Positions 8,177-15,874 of a DNA stretch of 38,986 nt are shown here, piece after piece. This DNA is from a virus: positions 1 through 38,986 of the IMG/VR virus record IMGVR_UViG_3300035698_023372; one strand, 5' to 3'. The translations under genes and the position numbers were made by a program. The notes beneath the pieces were generated by a model, which searched no databases, was not told where the DNA came from, and saw nothing but the letters and a program-made list of their open reading frames with translations. Position 1 is the stretch's first letter, and each line of letters opens with the position of its first letter.

Positions 8177-9721
8177 ATGAAATTCCCAAAGATTTTAGAA
8201 AAAACCATTTTAAATAGCCAAAACGTCAAGAAAAGATTTGATGAGATTAAAATTGAAGCCAAAAAAGAACTTCAACAAGATTTAAGGATAGAATATAATA
8301 AAGAAGTATCTAAAACAGTTGAGAAGGCTTTAAAGACAAGTAGAAAAGAATGGGCATTAGATACAGCGAAAGCTCTAGATAATAAATTTTCTAAGTCAAG
8401 AAAATATATTTCTACTTCAGGTCTTGGAGAAAAATTTCTTGCTAATGTTTACGGGTCAGGTAAAAACTACGATACATTAAACACTTTGTTCAGTGATTCG
8501 CCTGGTTCGATTCAATGTTCTTCAAGAATTAGAGATGCTGTTTTAGGAAGTGGGTATGTAATTAAAGCTCCAATTGACGGCGAAAAAGGCACTAAAAAAG
8601 ATTTCAATCGTTTAATTAAATTCTTCGATAACCCTAATCCTGATGATACAATCGAAACACTTCTTGGTGTCTGTGTTGAAAATTATCTTTGTTTTGGTAA
8701 TTTTTATTTAGAAAAAGTTCCAACAAAAAAAAGTAGCAATTGGAAAAAAAAGCCAATGGAAATCGCCGAACTTTATAATCTTGACCCAACTAAAATGACA
8801 ATCTTAGTTGATGCAGAACAAAAAAAGAAAGGTGTCTTAGTAAAAACAGGATATAAAAGAACGACAGATCAAAACAAAGCAGTTATTTATAGTTTAGATG
8901 AAATTTTCCATTGTAGGCGACCTAGCAGAAGAGCAAATTTGTATGGCAGGGCTGTTCTAGAAGATAATACAGCAACTCTCCAACTACTTTTAAGAGCGAT
9001 TACTTACAATATCAATATTTTAAAAAATGGTGGTCGCCCTCCAATTCAATTAATTCTTCCAGAAGATTCTACTGAAGCAGATGCAGATTCAGTTTCAGCA
9101 TGGTTTGAAAAGAATTATATGGGATCTTACAATGCTGGAAAAACACTGATTACATTCAAAGGGGCAAAAGCAGAGGCTTTAGGGTTAACATTGCAAGATA
9201 TGTCTTACTTAGAGCTTCTTAAATTTGGTTTAAGAGAAGTCGCAGGGCAATATGGTGTACCTCTACTACTTGTTGGTTTTCCAGAGGGAACAAATCGTGC
9301 TACAGCATCAGAGGCACGACGTTCTTTCTATTTGACTAATATCTACCCTTTAAGAAAATTAATCTCACAAAAGATTACTACAGAGATTATCGAAAAGGGT
9401 ATGGGAATTAAAGGCTGGCGATTAGATTTTAAAACTGCTGGTTTGGAAGAATCAGAAGCTTCGAGACGAGACTTTATGACTGCTCGAGATAAAGGATTAT
9501 ACTCATTTAATGAAGCAAGAATGGCAATGGGATTACTGCCAATTGATGAACCTTGGGCTAATAAATATTATTTATTGAGCACTAAGAATGATTCATTAAT
9601 TGAGGTTGAAGATGCAATAGGAGCAGTATCTGATACAGAAAATCCTACGGCAGAAACGGGAAAACCTAAAAGAGAACCAGGAGAAGAAAATCCTGAAGAA
9701 GATGAAACATCTCATGAATAG
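8177..9721 (+). CDS. Phage portal protein (HK97-like)
   Basis: The 514-residue protein directly follows the terminase. It contains portal-type features: RIRDAVLGSGYVIKAP, a conserved middle with EIFHCRRPS and LYGRAVLEDN, and a helical stem region LREVAGQYGVPLLLVG followed by NRATASEARRSFYL, typical of HK97/lambda-type portals. The C-terminus is acidic and disordered. Portals form the dodecameric ring at the head vertex through which DNA is packaged. The N-terminal 80 residues are a charged helical extension. The start at 8177 is the first ATG, with only a weak ribosome site. Confidence 0.88.
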   Translation: MKFPKILEKTILNSQNVKKRFDEIKIEAKKELQQDLRIEYNKEVSKTVEKALKTSRKEWALDTAKALDNKFSKSRKYISTSGLGEKFLANVYGSGKNYDTLNTLFSDSPGSIQCSSRIRDAVLGSGYVIKAPIDGEKGTKKDFNRLIKFFDNPNPDDTIETLLGVCVENYLCFGNFYLEKVPTKKSSNWKKKPMEIAELYNLDPTKMTILVDAEQKKKGVLVKTGYKRTTDQNKAVIYSLDEIFHCRRPSRRANLYGRAVLEDNTATLQLLLRAITYNINILKNGGRPPIQLILPEDSTEADADSVSAWFEKNYMGSYNAGKTLITFKGAKAEALGLTLQDMSYLELLKFGLREVAGQYGVPLLLVGFPEGTNRATASEARRSFYLTNIYPLRKLISQKITTEIIEKGMGIKGWRLDFKTAGLEESEASRRDFMTARDKGLYSFNEARMAMGLLPIDEPWANKYYLLSTKNDSLIEVEDAIGAVSDTENPTAETGKPKREPGEENPEEDETSHE

Positions 9722-9750
9722 TTGATTTTTAACTCAATTTGTAGTATAAT
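9722..9750 (+). promoter_or_regulatory. Candidate sigma70-like promoter after portal
   Basis: TTGATT (9722-9727) and a perfect TATAAT (9745-9750) with a 17-base spacer lie in the 70-base gap between the portal gene and the next gene. A strong ribosome site (AAAGGAGG, ending near 9785) and the ATG at 9792 follow. The placement in a true intergenic gap supports a real promoter. Confidence 0.55.
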
Positions 9751-9791
9751 TAGGAAAGTTATAAGTTTAAGGTATAGAAAGGAGGTAAAGT

Positions 9792-10136
9792 ATGCCAAAT
9801 GGTCAACCAAATATTCCAAATTCAAATCAAAAAACTGTTAGTGCTTTAATGAGAGTGAAATCCTTCGTTTCACCTGAAAACCCTGATAATAAACAATTAG
9901 AAACATTTGATAAAGAAGTCAACGATTTTCTTCAAACTATTGACAATCAAAAGAGATTTTTAAATGGTCGCAATGCTTATTCTATAGGTAATAAAACATA
10001 TGTTTTAGTTTGGTACCTTGATAAAATTCCAGAAGCTCCAGTTACTCAACCTTTTGGAGATAAAGTAAAACCAGCAGAACCAATAATGGAAAAAAATGAC
10101 AGAGATACTAATACCGAAGACAAAAAAGATAAATGA
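9792..10136 (+). CDS. Hypothetical protein in the portal-protease interval
   Basis: This 114-residue protein of unknown function has a strong Shine-Dalgarno (AAAGGAGG) and its own candidate promoter. It has a Pro/Asn/Gln-rich start, a central YSIGNKTYVLVWYLDKIP strand-like segment and a highly charged tail. There are no cysteines, signal peptide or membrane segment. The 3' end overlaps the next gene by 41 bases. A minor head or head-completion protein is possible from position, but nothing in the sequence shows it. Confidence 0.7.
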   Translation: MPNGQPNIPNSNQKTVSALMRVKSFVSPENPDNKQLETFDKEVNDFLQTIDNQKRFLNGRNAYSIGNKTYVLVWYLDKIPEAPVTQPFGDKVKPAEPIMEKNDRDTNTEDKKDK

Positions 10137-10362
10137 AACAGAAGAAGTAACTTTGCCTGTTGTTAGATGTAGTGTTTGCGGGAATCCAACAACACGAGGA
10201 TTACATCAGGTAAGGTTAAAACTGGTAAGGAGGGGGTTTCTAAAAAAGAATGATTTTGGTAAGTACGTTAAAGTACCACCAGTGATGAAAAGAGAAGACG
10301 TTTATATGTGTTTACATTGTGTAGAAGAACATAAAAAATGGCCAGGCAAAAAACCGACATAA
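10096..10362 (+). CDS. Small zinc-ribbon-like protein
   Basis: This 88-residue basic protein has two Cys-x2-Cys pairs, CSVC (near 25-28) and CLHC (near 72-75), about 45 residues apart, which suggests one zinc site. The region between is basic (LKLVRRGFLKK). It starts inside the previous gene in another frame and has no membrane segment. It belongs to a group of small CxxC proteins in this window (also at 11343, 15875 and 33704). Function unknown; nucleic acid or protein binding is plausible. Confidence 0.7.
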   Translation: MTEILIPKTKKINETEEVTLPVVRCSVCGNPTTRGLHQVRLKLVRRGFLKKNDFGKYVKVPPVMKREDVYMCLHCVEEHKKWPGKKPT

Positions 10363-10388
10363 TTAATAATTAAAATTCGAACCCACCT

Positions 10389-10709
10389 ATGGCAATAAAA
10401 CAGGTTAAAACACCTAAACCTAAAGAAGAACAACAAAAGCCTTTATTGCAAATTACTTTGCCGACGTCAGCTGATATGAACCCAAAGTCGCCATTGTCAA
10501 TTGGGCAACATAATTCTTGTGCTCAGAAAAACTTTAAACAAGTAGCCGATTTGATATTAGCAATTATTAATAATCAAAAATTAATGGGTTTAGCTATTAC
10601 TGATTTAGATAAGAAAATTAAAGAATTACAAAAAAACATGAAGATAGTAAGTAAAAATATAAGAGAATTTATAAAAGAAAATAAAAATGAACCAATTACC
10701 AAATCCTAA
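10389..10709 (+). CDS. Hypothetical helical protein
   Basis: This 106-residue protein has a Lys/Pro-rich first 25 residues and a C-terminal amphipathic, probably coiled-coil segment (DLDKKIKELQKNMKIV). No catalytic motif is recognised. The ATG at 10389 lacks a Shine-Dalgarno sequence, which is unusual in this window. The end overlaps the protease gene by 23 bases. It may be a small virion or scaffolding-associated factor, but that is a guess from location. Confidence 0.6.
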   Translation: MAIKQVKTPKPKEEQQKPLLQITLPTSADMNPKSPLSIGQHNSCAQKNFKQVADLILAIINNQKLMGLAITDLDKKIKELQKNMKIVSKNIREFIKENKNEPITKS

Positions 10710-11346
10710 TATTAAATTAAAAGAAGCCTTTGGGCTCGATGTTTTCAAAGAACGTCTAAGAAAAAGAGAAATTTGGATTAACGGAGTAATCGATGAATCT
10801 TTAGTTGAAAAGCTTTACGTTCATCTAATTAAACTTCAAGAAGAATCTCAACAACTTCCTATTATTGTAGTAATTAACTCTAATGGCGGTCATTTTTATG
10901 AGTCAATTGTCGGTACTGATGTCATGGGAACAATTGAACCTGTTGTTAAAACAATTGCTATGGCTAGTGCTGTTTCAGGAGGTTTTATTCTTTTTATGGG
11001 TGGTCAAGAAAGAATTTGCCATGATTATACTAACTTAATGATGCACTCAGTAGGTTTCGGTATAGCAGATAAAGTTCCTGATATTGAAGCTAGAGTTAAA
11101 TACATTAAAAACGTTCAAAAGAAAATGGCTAGATTTTTTTCTTATCAAACTGATGGCAAAACAACTCCAGAATATTGGGAAAAATTGTTTGAAAGTGGGA
11201 AAGATAAATGGTTTTCAGTAGAAGAAGCAGTAAAATTAGGAATTGTTCACAAAGTTATTAAACGTAAAGAGATGATTAATCCAAATTCTCAAACTCGACC
11301 TAGATATACTTGGGATTTAACAGATATAGCCAGGAGTCAACAATGA
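10687..11346 (+). CDS. ClpP/SppA-like serine protease
   Basis: This 219-residue member of the ClpP/crotonase fold has the INSNGG oxyanion-type turn at 63-68. A probable nucleophile Ser97 sits in AVSGGF (closer to SppA than to classic ClpP), a catalytic-type His120 in LMMHSVG, and the family signature WFSVEEAVKLGIV near 175-187. Many phages use such proteases next to the portal for prohead maturation. Here a separate S78-type prohead protease-scaffold gene also exists, 23 kb downstream, so the division of labour is unclear. It may cleave head proteins or have another role. Confidence 0.82.
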   Translation: MNQLPNPNIKLKEAFGLDVFKERLRKREIWINGVIDESLVEKLYVHLIKLQEESQQLPIIVVINSNGGHFYESIVGTDVMGTIEPVVKTIAMASAVSGGFILFMGGQERICHDYTNLMMHSVGFGIADKVPDIEARVKYIKNVQKKMARFFSYQTDGKTTPEYWEKLFESGKDKWFSVEEAVKLGIVHKVIKRKEMINPNSQTRPRYTWDLTDIARSQQ

Positions 11347-11633
11347 TGCCTAATGGAGAAGTCAAACACACAGATCATACTGCTGTAAGAGGTTTTGAAA
11401 AAGCAGCACAAAATGTAATACCAATTCAACCTTGGCAATGCCCTTATTGTCTAGAAAGATTCGGGCAAAAAGGAAGAAAGTCTGCTCAGGTAACGATAAT
11501 GACAGCAAAAGGGCAAGACAAATGGTGTCAAGAGTGTTACGAAAAAGGAGTAGAAAAAGGCATCTGTCTTAAGGTTAAAAAACTATCAAAAAAAGAAAGA
11601 AAAAAAATGAGGATAGATAAATGGCAAAATTAA
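11343..11633 (+). CDS. Small CxxC zinc-binding protein
   Basis: I take the start at ATG 11343, which forms an ATGA overlap with the protease stop and has an AGGAG site seven bases upstream; an ATG at 11310 is less likely. The 96-residue protein has CPYC and CQEC pairs about 35 residues apart, suggesting one zinc site, and a Lys-rich C-terminus. The LERFG spacing after the first pair is zinc-finger-like. Function unknown; it resembles the 10096 protein in plan. Confidence 0.7.
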   Translation: MMPNGEVKHTDHTAVRGFEKAAQNVIPIQPWQCPYCLERFGQKGRKSAQVTIMTAKGQDKWCQECYEKGVEKGICLKVKKLSKKERKKMRIDKWQN

Positions 11634-11800
11634 GATCGACAACTGTTTGGAAAACCATTAGAGAATTTCGGGATTTTCGACTTGAATACGAAAAAAATGA
11701 AAAAACTAAATTTACTAATTTATTTACTAAAATTGAGGGTTATTTACTAAAATTGGTTAATTTTAAAATAGAGGATATAGTAGATAAGGAGAAAAACTAA
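11621..11800 (+). CDS. Small hypothetical protein (59 aa)
   Basis: A 59-residue frame starts at ATG 11621, with a weak GAGGA site, overlapping the previous gene by 13 bases. It reads MAKLRSTTVWKTIREFRDF at the start and ends in a charged helical tail. A 15-base direct repeat inside it duplicates the peptide FTK or YLLK region in different frames. No homology is recognised. The overlap and ribosome-site arrangement suggest it is translated. Confidence 0.45.
   Translation: MAKLRSTTVWKTIREFRDFRLEYEKNEKTKFTNLFTKIEGYLLKLVNFKIEDIVDKEKN
11721..11755 (+). repeat. Direct repeat, two 15-base copies
   Basis: TATTTACTAAAATTG occurs at 11721-11735 and again at 11741-11755, a 20-base period. It lies inside the 59-codon small gene and just upstream of a candidate promoter for the first glycosyltransferase. 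It could be a regulator site or a replication slip. Confidence 0.8.
11753..11781 (+). promoter_or_regulatory. Candidate promoter for the glycosyltransferase island
   Basis: TTGGTT (11753-11758) and TATAGT (11776-11781) with a 17-base spacer lie 30 bases upstream of the first glycosyltransferase gene. The -35 box is weak and overlaps the second copy of a direct repeat. Position at the left edge of the island makes it attractive. Confidence 0.35.
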
Positions 11801-11810
11801 AAGGGAAAAT

Positions 11811-12986
11811 ATGAAAATACTTTTATACGGAGATTACACAAAATGGAAGAGCGGCTTTGCTCGAGAAATTCGAGATATCTTGCCTTATCTAAAAAAAGGT
11901 AATGATGTTAGACAAGTTGCTCTTGGCTACAATGGTTATCCAATTGACAAAGATATGGTTATTTACCACACCAAAACTCCTGAAGTCAAAAATCACTATG
12001 CCCAAGAAGTTTTACATTACGCTTTAGATGATTTCCAACCTGACATTGTTTTAACTGTTCAAGATTTTTGGATACTTCCTAAAATATCATTTACTTTGGC
12101 TCATCCAGGTAAGTTTAAATGGGTTCATTGGGGAACTTTAGATGCTGAACCATTAGATTTCTATTCAAGAGAATCTTTGAATTGGATGCATTATTGCTTC
12201 TGGCAATCTCATTTTGGAGCGATTGAATGTAAAATGGTTTGCCCAAAATTAATGGGAGAAGTTATTTATCCCTCAGTTGACCCAAAAATATTTCATAAAC
12301 TTGATAAAGAAAAGCTAAAGAGGAAATTTAAACTGAGCGAATTTAATGTTTTGATATGTAATGCTAGAGGGCAACAAAGAAAGAATGTTCCCGTCTTATT
12401 AGATGCTTTTAAAGAAGTTTTAAAAGAGATTCCTAATACTGTTTTAATCCTTTCTTCAGGAATAGAAAGAACCAAAACGGATTCAGGCGAATTTGATGGT
12501 TATGACTTAGAAAGATTTGTCAATGAATTAGGTCTAATTGATTATGTGCTTCTACCTAGAAACCACAATAGAGGGCCAATTGATGACAAAACTCTTAATA
12601 TTCAATACAATCTTGCCGATATAAATATTTTACCCTCATGGGGAGAAGGGTTCGGTTTGCCTTTTATTGAGGCAGGAATTTCTGATGTTCCCTCTATTGG
12701 TGTTGATTGTTCGGCAGTTCGTGAGATTGTTAAAGACAGGGGTTTGTTAGTTAAACCAAGAGCTTATGCTTATAATTTAGATGGTTCTAAATATCAAATT
12801 TGCCACCCTGATGATTTAAAAGATGCTATTGTAAAACTACTTAAAGATAAGAAATTGAGAACCAAATATGGCAAGTCGGCAGCAGAATTTGCTAAGAAAT
12901 TAACACCAGAAAGTCGTGCTAAATTGATGTTAGATAGATTTCAAAAATTAATTAAAGAAGATGCTCAACCAGCAGCAAGGAGGTAA
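11811..12986 (+). CDS. Glycosyltransferase, GT4-like (GT-B fold)
   Basis: This 391-residue retaining-type glycosyltransferase has an N-terminal Rossmann half starting MKILLYGDYTKWKSG. The C-terminal half has VLICNARGQQRKNVPVLLDA, the turn LPSWGEGFGLPFIEAG with the conserved E-x7-E pattern, and a final helix. Such enzymes transfer a sugar from an NDP-sugar to an acceptor. Sugar and acceptor are not predictable. No membrane segment is seen, so it is cytoplasmic. It opens the sugar island and is followed by a small Lys-rich gene with a strong ribosome site. Confidence 0.9.
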   Translation: MKILLYGDYTKWKSGFAREIRDILPYLKKGNDVRQVALGYNGYPIDKDMVIYHTKTPEVKNHYAQEVLHYALDDFQPDIVLTVQDFWILPKISFTLAHPGKFKWVHWGTLDAEPLDFYSRESLNWMHYCFWQSHFGAIECKMVCPKLMGEVIYPSVDPKIFHKLDKEKLKRKFKLSEFNVLICNARGQQRKNVPVLLDAFKEVLKEIPNTVLILSSGIERTKTDSGEFDGYDLERFVNELGLIDYVLLPRNHNRGPIDDKTLNIQYNLADINILPSWGEGFGLPFIEAGISDVPSIGVDCSAVREIVKDRGLLVKPRAYAYNLDGSKYQICHPDDLKDAIVKLLKDKKLRTKYGKSAAEFAKKLTPESRAKLMLDRFQKLIKEDAQPAARR

Positions 12987-12988
12987 AA

Positions 12989-13060
12989 ATGGCTAGAAAA
13001 TCAGGCAAAGGCGATAAGCCCAAGCGAGAAAAAAAGAAACCAAAGAAGAAAAAAAAATGA
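12989..13060 (+). CDS. Lysine-rich micro-protein (23 aa)
   Basis: A 23-codon frame has one of the strongest ribosome sites in the window (AAGGAGG, five bases before the ATG at 12989). Its TGA overlaps the ATG of the next gene as ATGA. The product starts MARKSGKGDKPKREK and ends in a near-continuous lysine run. Possible roles are DNA or RNA binding or charge neutralisation in the head. The coupling and ribosome site make translation likely. Confidence 0.6.
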   Translation: MARKSGKGDKPKREKKKPKKKKK

Positions 13061-13518
13061 GTTATCCAAGTTTTGACGAAGCTTATAAAAGCGGTAGTGA
13101 GGCAGAAGATGAGGTTTTGGAAATTATCCAAAAAAAATATCCTCGTGCTCATAGAACGAAAGGGTATTTCAAAGAATATGATATTTATGTACCAGAAACT
13201 GATGACAAAATTGAAGTTAAGAGAGATAAATGTGCCGTTGAAACGGGCAATTTTTTCGTTGAAACAATGTATGATGATAAACCATCGGGAATTGAAACAA
13301 CAGAATCAAGTTTTTGGGTTTGGGTTGATAACGAATTAACTATTTGGATTCGAACAGAAGCCTTGAGATACCTAATTCAAGACAAAAAAGGAATTACTTT
13401 TGAAGCAAATGGGAAAAAAAGTCGAGGCGGGAAAATAATAGGAAGAGAAGAATTAATATTTAGTCAATATGTGAATTGCTATGAAAGACCTAGTCAGCAT
13501 CATTTGCCCAACTTATAA
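13057..13518 (+). CDS. PD-(D/E)XK-like nuclease fold protein
   Basis: The 153-residue protein has the pattern of a restriction-endonuclease-like core: a Glu in GSEAEDEVLEII (near 13-24), an Asp in EYDIYVP and the EVK of KIEVKRD (near 51-57), followed by strand and helix. Family members cleave or bind DNA (phage endonucleases, resolvases). Residues ESSFWVWVDNELTIWI form later strands. It overlaps the intein-bearing glycosyltransferase gene by 38 bases. The exact substrate is unknown; a role in DNA processing or as a homing-associated nuclease is speculative. Confidence 0.6.
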   Translation: MSYPSFDEAYKSGSEAEDEVLEIIQKKYPRAHRTKGYFKEYDIYVPETDDKIEVKRDKCAVETGNFFVETMYDDKPSGIETTESSFWVWVDNELTIWIRTEALRYLIQDKKGITFEANGKKSRGGKIIGREELIFSQYVNCYERPSQHHLPNL

Positions 13519-15253
13519 TAAAATTGAGTTTCTAAAACAGATGATGAAATCTATTGAGAAAAATACTCAATGGCCATTTGAGCTTATTATTGTTGATAAT
13601 GCCTCTAACGACGGCACTCAAGAATATGTGCTTAATGCTGGCTTTAAAATGAAAGGGCAATATCTTAGAAATGAAGAAAACAAAGGCTTTGCTATTCCCA
13701 ATAATCAAGGAGTAGAAGTAGCTAAAGGCAATTTTCTCTGTTTTCTAAATAATGACACAATAGTAACTAAAGGATGGTTGACAGCAATGATGAATGTTTT
13801 CAGTGAAGAAAAAGCCTGTGGGATTATTGGAGCTCGTCTTGTTCACCCTGGTAAAGGAACTATTCAACATGCAGGTATTATTGAACATACCTCTTCTAAA
13901 TTGCCTGACCATATCTATTTTAAAAAGCCGATGGATTATTCTTTAGCGATGATTAGAAAGCAGTATTTCGCTGTTACTGGGGCTTGCATGGTTACCCCTA
14001 AAACTCTTTATGAGGAATTAGGAGGATTTGATGAGCAATTTTGGTGTGGATGGGAAGATATGGATTATTGTTACGATAAAGAAACTCAAATAATGACTAA
14101 GAATGGAATAAAGTATTTAAAAGATATTACCTTATTAGACGAAGTAATGACATATAACAATGATACAAATGAGATTGAATACCAGAATCCAATTAGAACA
14201 ATTAAGAAGAAAGAAAAAGAATTGCTTTCGTTTAAAAATAAACGAGTAGATATACAATGTTCAAGGGACCAAAAGTTATTAGTTGGTTATTTTAGGAAAG
14301 AAAAAACAAGAGGTTTAAATTTTAAAGAAGTTGATTTTATTAAAGCTGGTGATTTAGAAAAGAAACTATGGAATAGACAGTCTAGATATTTTATAAGAAC
14401 TGCCAATGGCAAATGGAATGGTAATAATAGAATAATTGAGATTAATGGAAAATCATATAATACAGATTTATTTGTTAAATTATTAGCATGGTATCTATCA
14501 GAAGGGTGTGTAAATCATTCTGATAAGATTAAATATAACTATGGAATAAAAATCTATCAAAACAAGAAAGAAAATTATACTGAAATAGTAAAACTTGTTT
14601 CTGATTTAGGATTTAAACCTAAATGTTATAAAAATGTAGTTGTTTTCTATGATAAAGATTTATATTCATATTTAAAATTATTTGGAAAATCTGATAAGAA
14701 ATATATACCTGATAATATAAAATCTCTGCCAATTGAATATCTTAATGAATTTATCAGGACATACATTAAAGGTGATGGTTCAATTAAAAAGAATGGCAAC
14801 TTTTCTTTATTTACATCATCAGAAAGAATGAGAAATGATTTAATTGAGCTTTTAATAAAAACTAATCAATCATTTACTTTTCATAAAAATATTGGAAAAG
14901 AAACAAAATTTAAGAATGGAATTTATAAAACAAAAGATTGTTGGGTAATTCAATGTTGTAATCAGAGAAAAAATAATATTGCATTTTTACCGAAACCAAA
15001 AGTAATTGACTATAACGATTATATTTATGATGTAGAGGTTCCAAACCATACAATTTATATTATTAGAAATGGAAAAGGTTGTTGGTCTTCTAATTGTCAG
15101 AGAGTAAGAAGAAAGGGATATCGAATCTATTACGAACCTACATCATTGGTTTATCACTATGAATCAAGAACTGAGGGAAGATATTCAAAAGAAGGTTCAA
15201 ACTTTAGTTTATATATGCAAAAATATGTATTGGGAGAAAATGAAAGTAGTTAA
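13481..15253 (+). CDS. GT2 glycosyltransferase interrupted by an intein
   Basis: The 590-residue precursor would splice to a 248-residue GT-A family 2 enzyme. The first extein has VSIICPTYNK, VDNASNDGTQEYV, the metal-site motif FLNNDT, GTIQHAGI and the acceptor-base motif WEDMDY (191-196). There the intein begins at Cys197. After it, the second extein resumes as CQRVRRKGYRIYYEP at 539, the usual sequence after the ED motif in this family. Inverting GT2 enzymes of this kind often add rhamnose or hexoses. Without splicing the acceptor site would be split, so activity depends on splicing. The start overlaps the nuclease gene, and the end overlaps the next small gene. Confidence 0.9.
   Translation: MKDLVSIICPTYNKIEFLKQMMKSIEKNTQWPFELIIVDNASNDGTQEYVLNAGFKMKGQYLRNEENKGFAIPNNQGVEVAKGNFLCFLNNDTIVTKGWLTAMMNVFSEEKACGIIGARLVHPGKGTIQHAGIIEHTSSKLPDHIYFKKPMDYSLAMIRKQYFAVTGACMVTPKTLYEELGGFDEQFWCGWEDMDYCYDKETQIMTKNGIKYLKDITLLDEVMTYNNDTNEIEYQNPIRTIKKKEKELLSFKNKRVDIQCSRDQKLLVGYFRKEKTRGLNFKEVDFIKAGDLEKKLWNRQSRYFIRTANGKWNGNNRIIEINGKSYNTDLFVKLLAWYLSEGCVNHSDKIKYNYGIKIYQNKKENYTEIVKLVSDLGFKPKCYKNVVVFYDKDLYSYLKLFGKSDKKYIPDNIKSLPIEYLNEFIRTYIKGDGSIKKNGNFSLFTSSERMRNDLIELLIKTNQSFTFHKNIGKETKFKNGIYKTKDCWVIQCCNQRKNNIAFLPKPKVIDYNDYIYDVEVPNHTIYIIRNGKGCWSSNCQRVRRKGYRIYYEPTSLVYHYESRTEGRYSKEGSNFSLYMQKYVLGENESS
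14069..15094 (+). other. Atypical intein in a glycosyltransferase, LAGLIDADG type
   Basis: Residues 197-538 of the precursor (342 residues). It starts CYDKETQIMTKNG and ends GCWSSN before Cys539. Motifs LLAWYLSEG and YIKGDGSIK look like the two LAGLIDADG helices, and block F is IYDVEVPNHTIYII. Two usual splicing residues differ: block B reads CSRDQKLLV, with Gln where His is expected, and the penultimate residue is Ser, not His. Cys1, the terminal Asn and Cys+1 are kept. The flanks rejoin exactly to a family consensus, so the boundaries are secure; efficiency of splicing is uncertain. Confidence 0.9.
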
Positions 15254-15536
15254 AAAAGGTATTAAAAAAGCGATTATCGTTTATGAAGACCCTGACTTAA
15301 AGGAAGGTCGTAGAGTTGTCTTTGGCGAAATTCCGTTTTTAATGGAATTCATGATGGAACAATTACCTTTAATTTGGGAACGATTACAAAAAATGTCGGG
15401 AAGGAAATTTAGTAGCCCTTTTGATATGATTAAATATTATAAAGAAATTAAAGAAGATGGGATAAAAATTCATGATGTTGAAGCAGCAGAGGATATGGAA
15501 ATGTCTTTAACTTATGAAGTAAAAAAGGTAAAATAA
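15240..15536 (+). CDS. Hypothetical protein
   Basis: Start chosen at ATG 15240, which has a GGGAGAAA site just upstream and overlaps the end of the glycosyltransferase gene; an earlier ATG at 15159 is inside that gene and less likely. The 98-residue product starts MKVVKKGIKKAIIVYEDPD, has a Met-rich helical middle (LMEFMMEQLPLIWERLQ) and a charged end. No known family is recognised, and there is no signal peptide or membrane segment. Confidence 0.65.
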   Translation: MKVVKKGIKKAIIVYEDPDLKEGRRVVFGEIPFLMEFMMEQLPLIWERLQKMSGRKFSSPFDMIKYYKEIKEDGIKIHDVEAAEDMEMSLTYEVKKVK

Positions 15537-15540
15537 AACT

Positions 15541-15840
15541 ATGAATATAATAATTAAAACACCAGTTCAGATATTTATAAATGATAAGTTCTTTTGTATT
15601 GCCAATGAAGTAGAAGTTAAAAGAGATGACCCTAAATTTAAAAAAAATCTTCTTCCTGACAATGTAAGATTAGATCCAGGGCAATTTACAGGCACAGTTA
15701 TTAATATCAAAAAACCAGCAATGACAAAAGCAGAGAAAAAAGAGGTTAAAAAAAGACTAAAAGTTGAACCTTACGATGAGTTTTTTAGAAGGATGGTAGA
15801 TGCTAAAGACGATCCAAATGCTCATTTACCGATCGAGTAA
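15541..15840 (+). CDS. Hypothetical protein
   Basis: A 99-residue protein with a beta-rich N-terminal half (MNIIIKTPVQIFINDKFF) and a Lys/Glu-rich helical segment (TKAEKKEVKKRLK) near residue 60-75. It follows the previous gene by four bases. No catalytic motif is seen. A small virion-associated or regulatory role is possible. Unrecognised. Confidence 0.65.
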   Translation: MNIIIKTPVQIFINDKFFCIANEVEVKRDDPKFKKNLLPDNVRLDPGQFTGTVINIKKPAMTKAEKKEVKKRLKVEPYDEFFRRMVDAKDDPNAHLPIE

Positions 15841-15853
15841 ATTATATTATAAT
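15825..15853 (+). promoter_or_regulatory. Candidate sigma70-like promoter
   Basis: TTTACC (15825-15830) and a perfect TATAAT (15848-15853) are 17 bases apart, at the end of one gene and in a 34-base gap. A clear ribosome site (AAAAGGAG) and the ATG at 15875 follow. Confidence 0.45.
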
Positions 15854-15874
15854 AAATAAATTAAAAGGAGAAGT

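Noticed and set aside
13073-13339. 88-codon + frame inside the PD-(D/E)XK gene
   Set aside because: Shadow of a better-supported gene; no ribosome site or domain.
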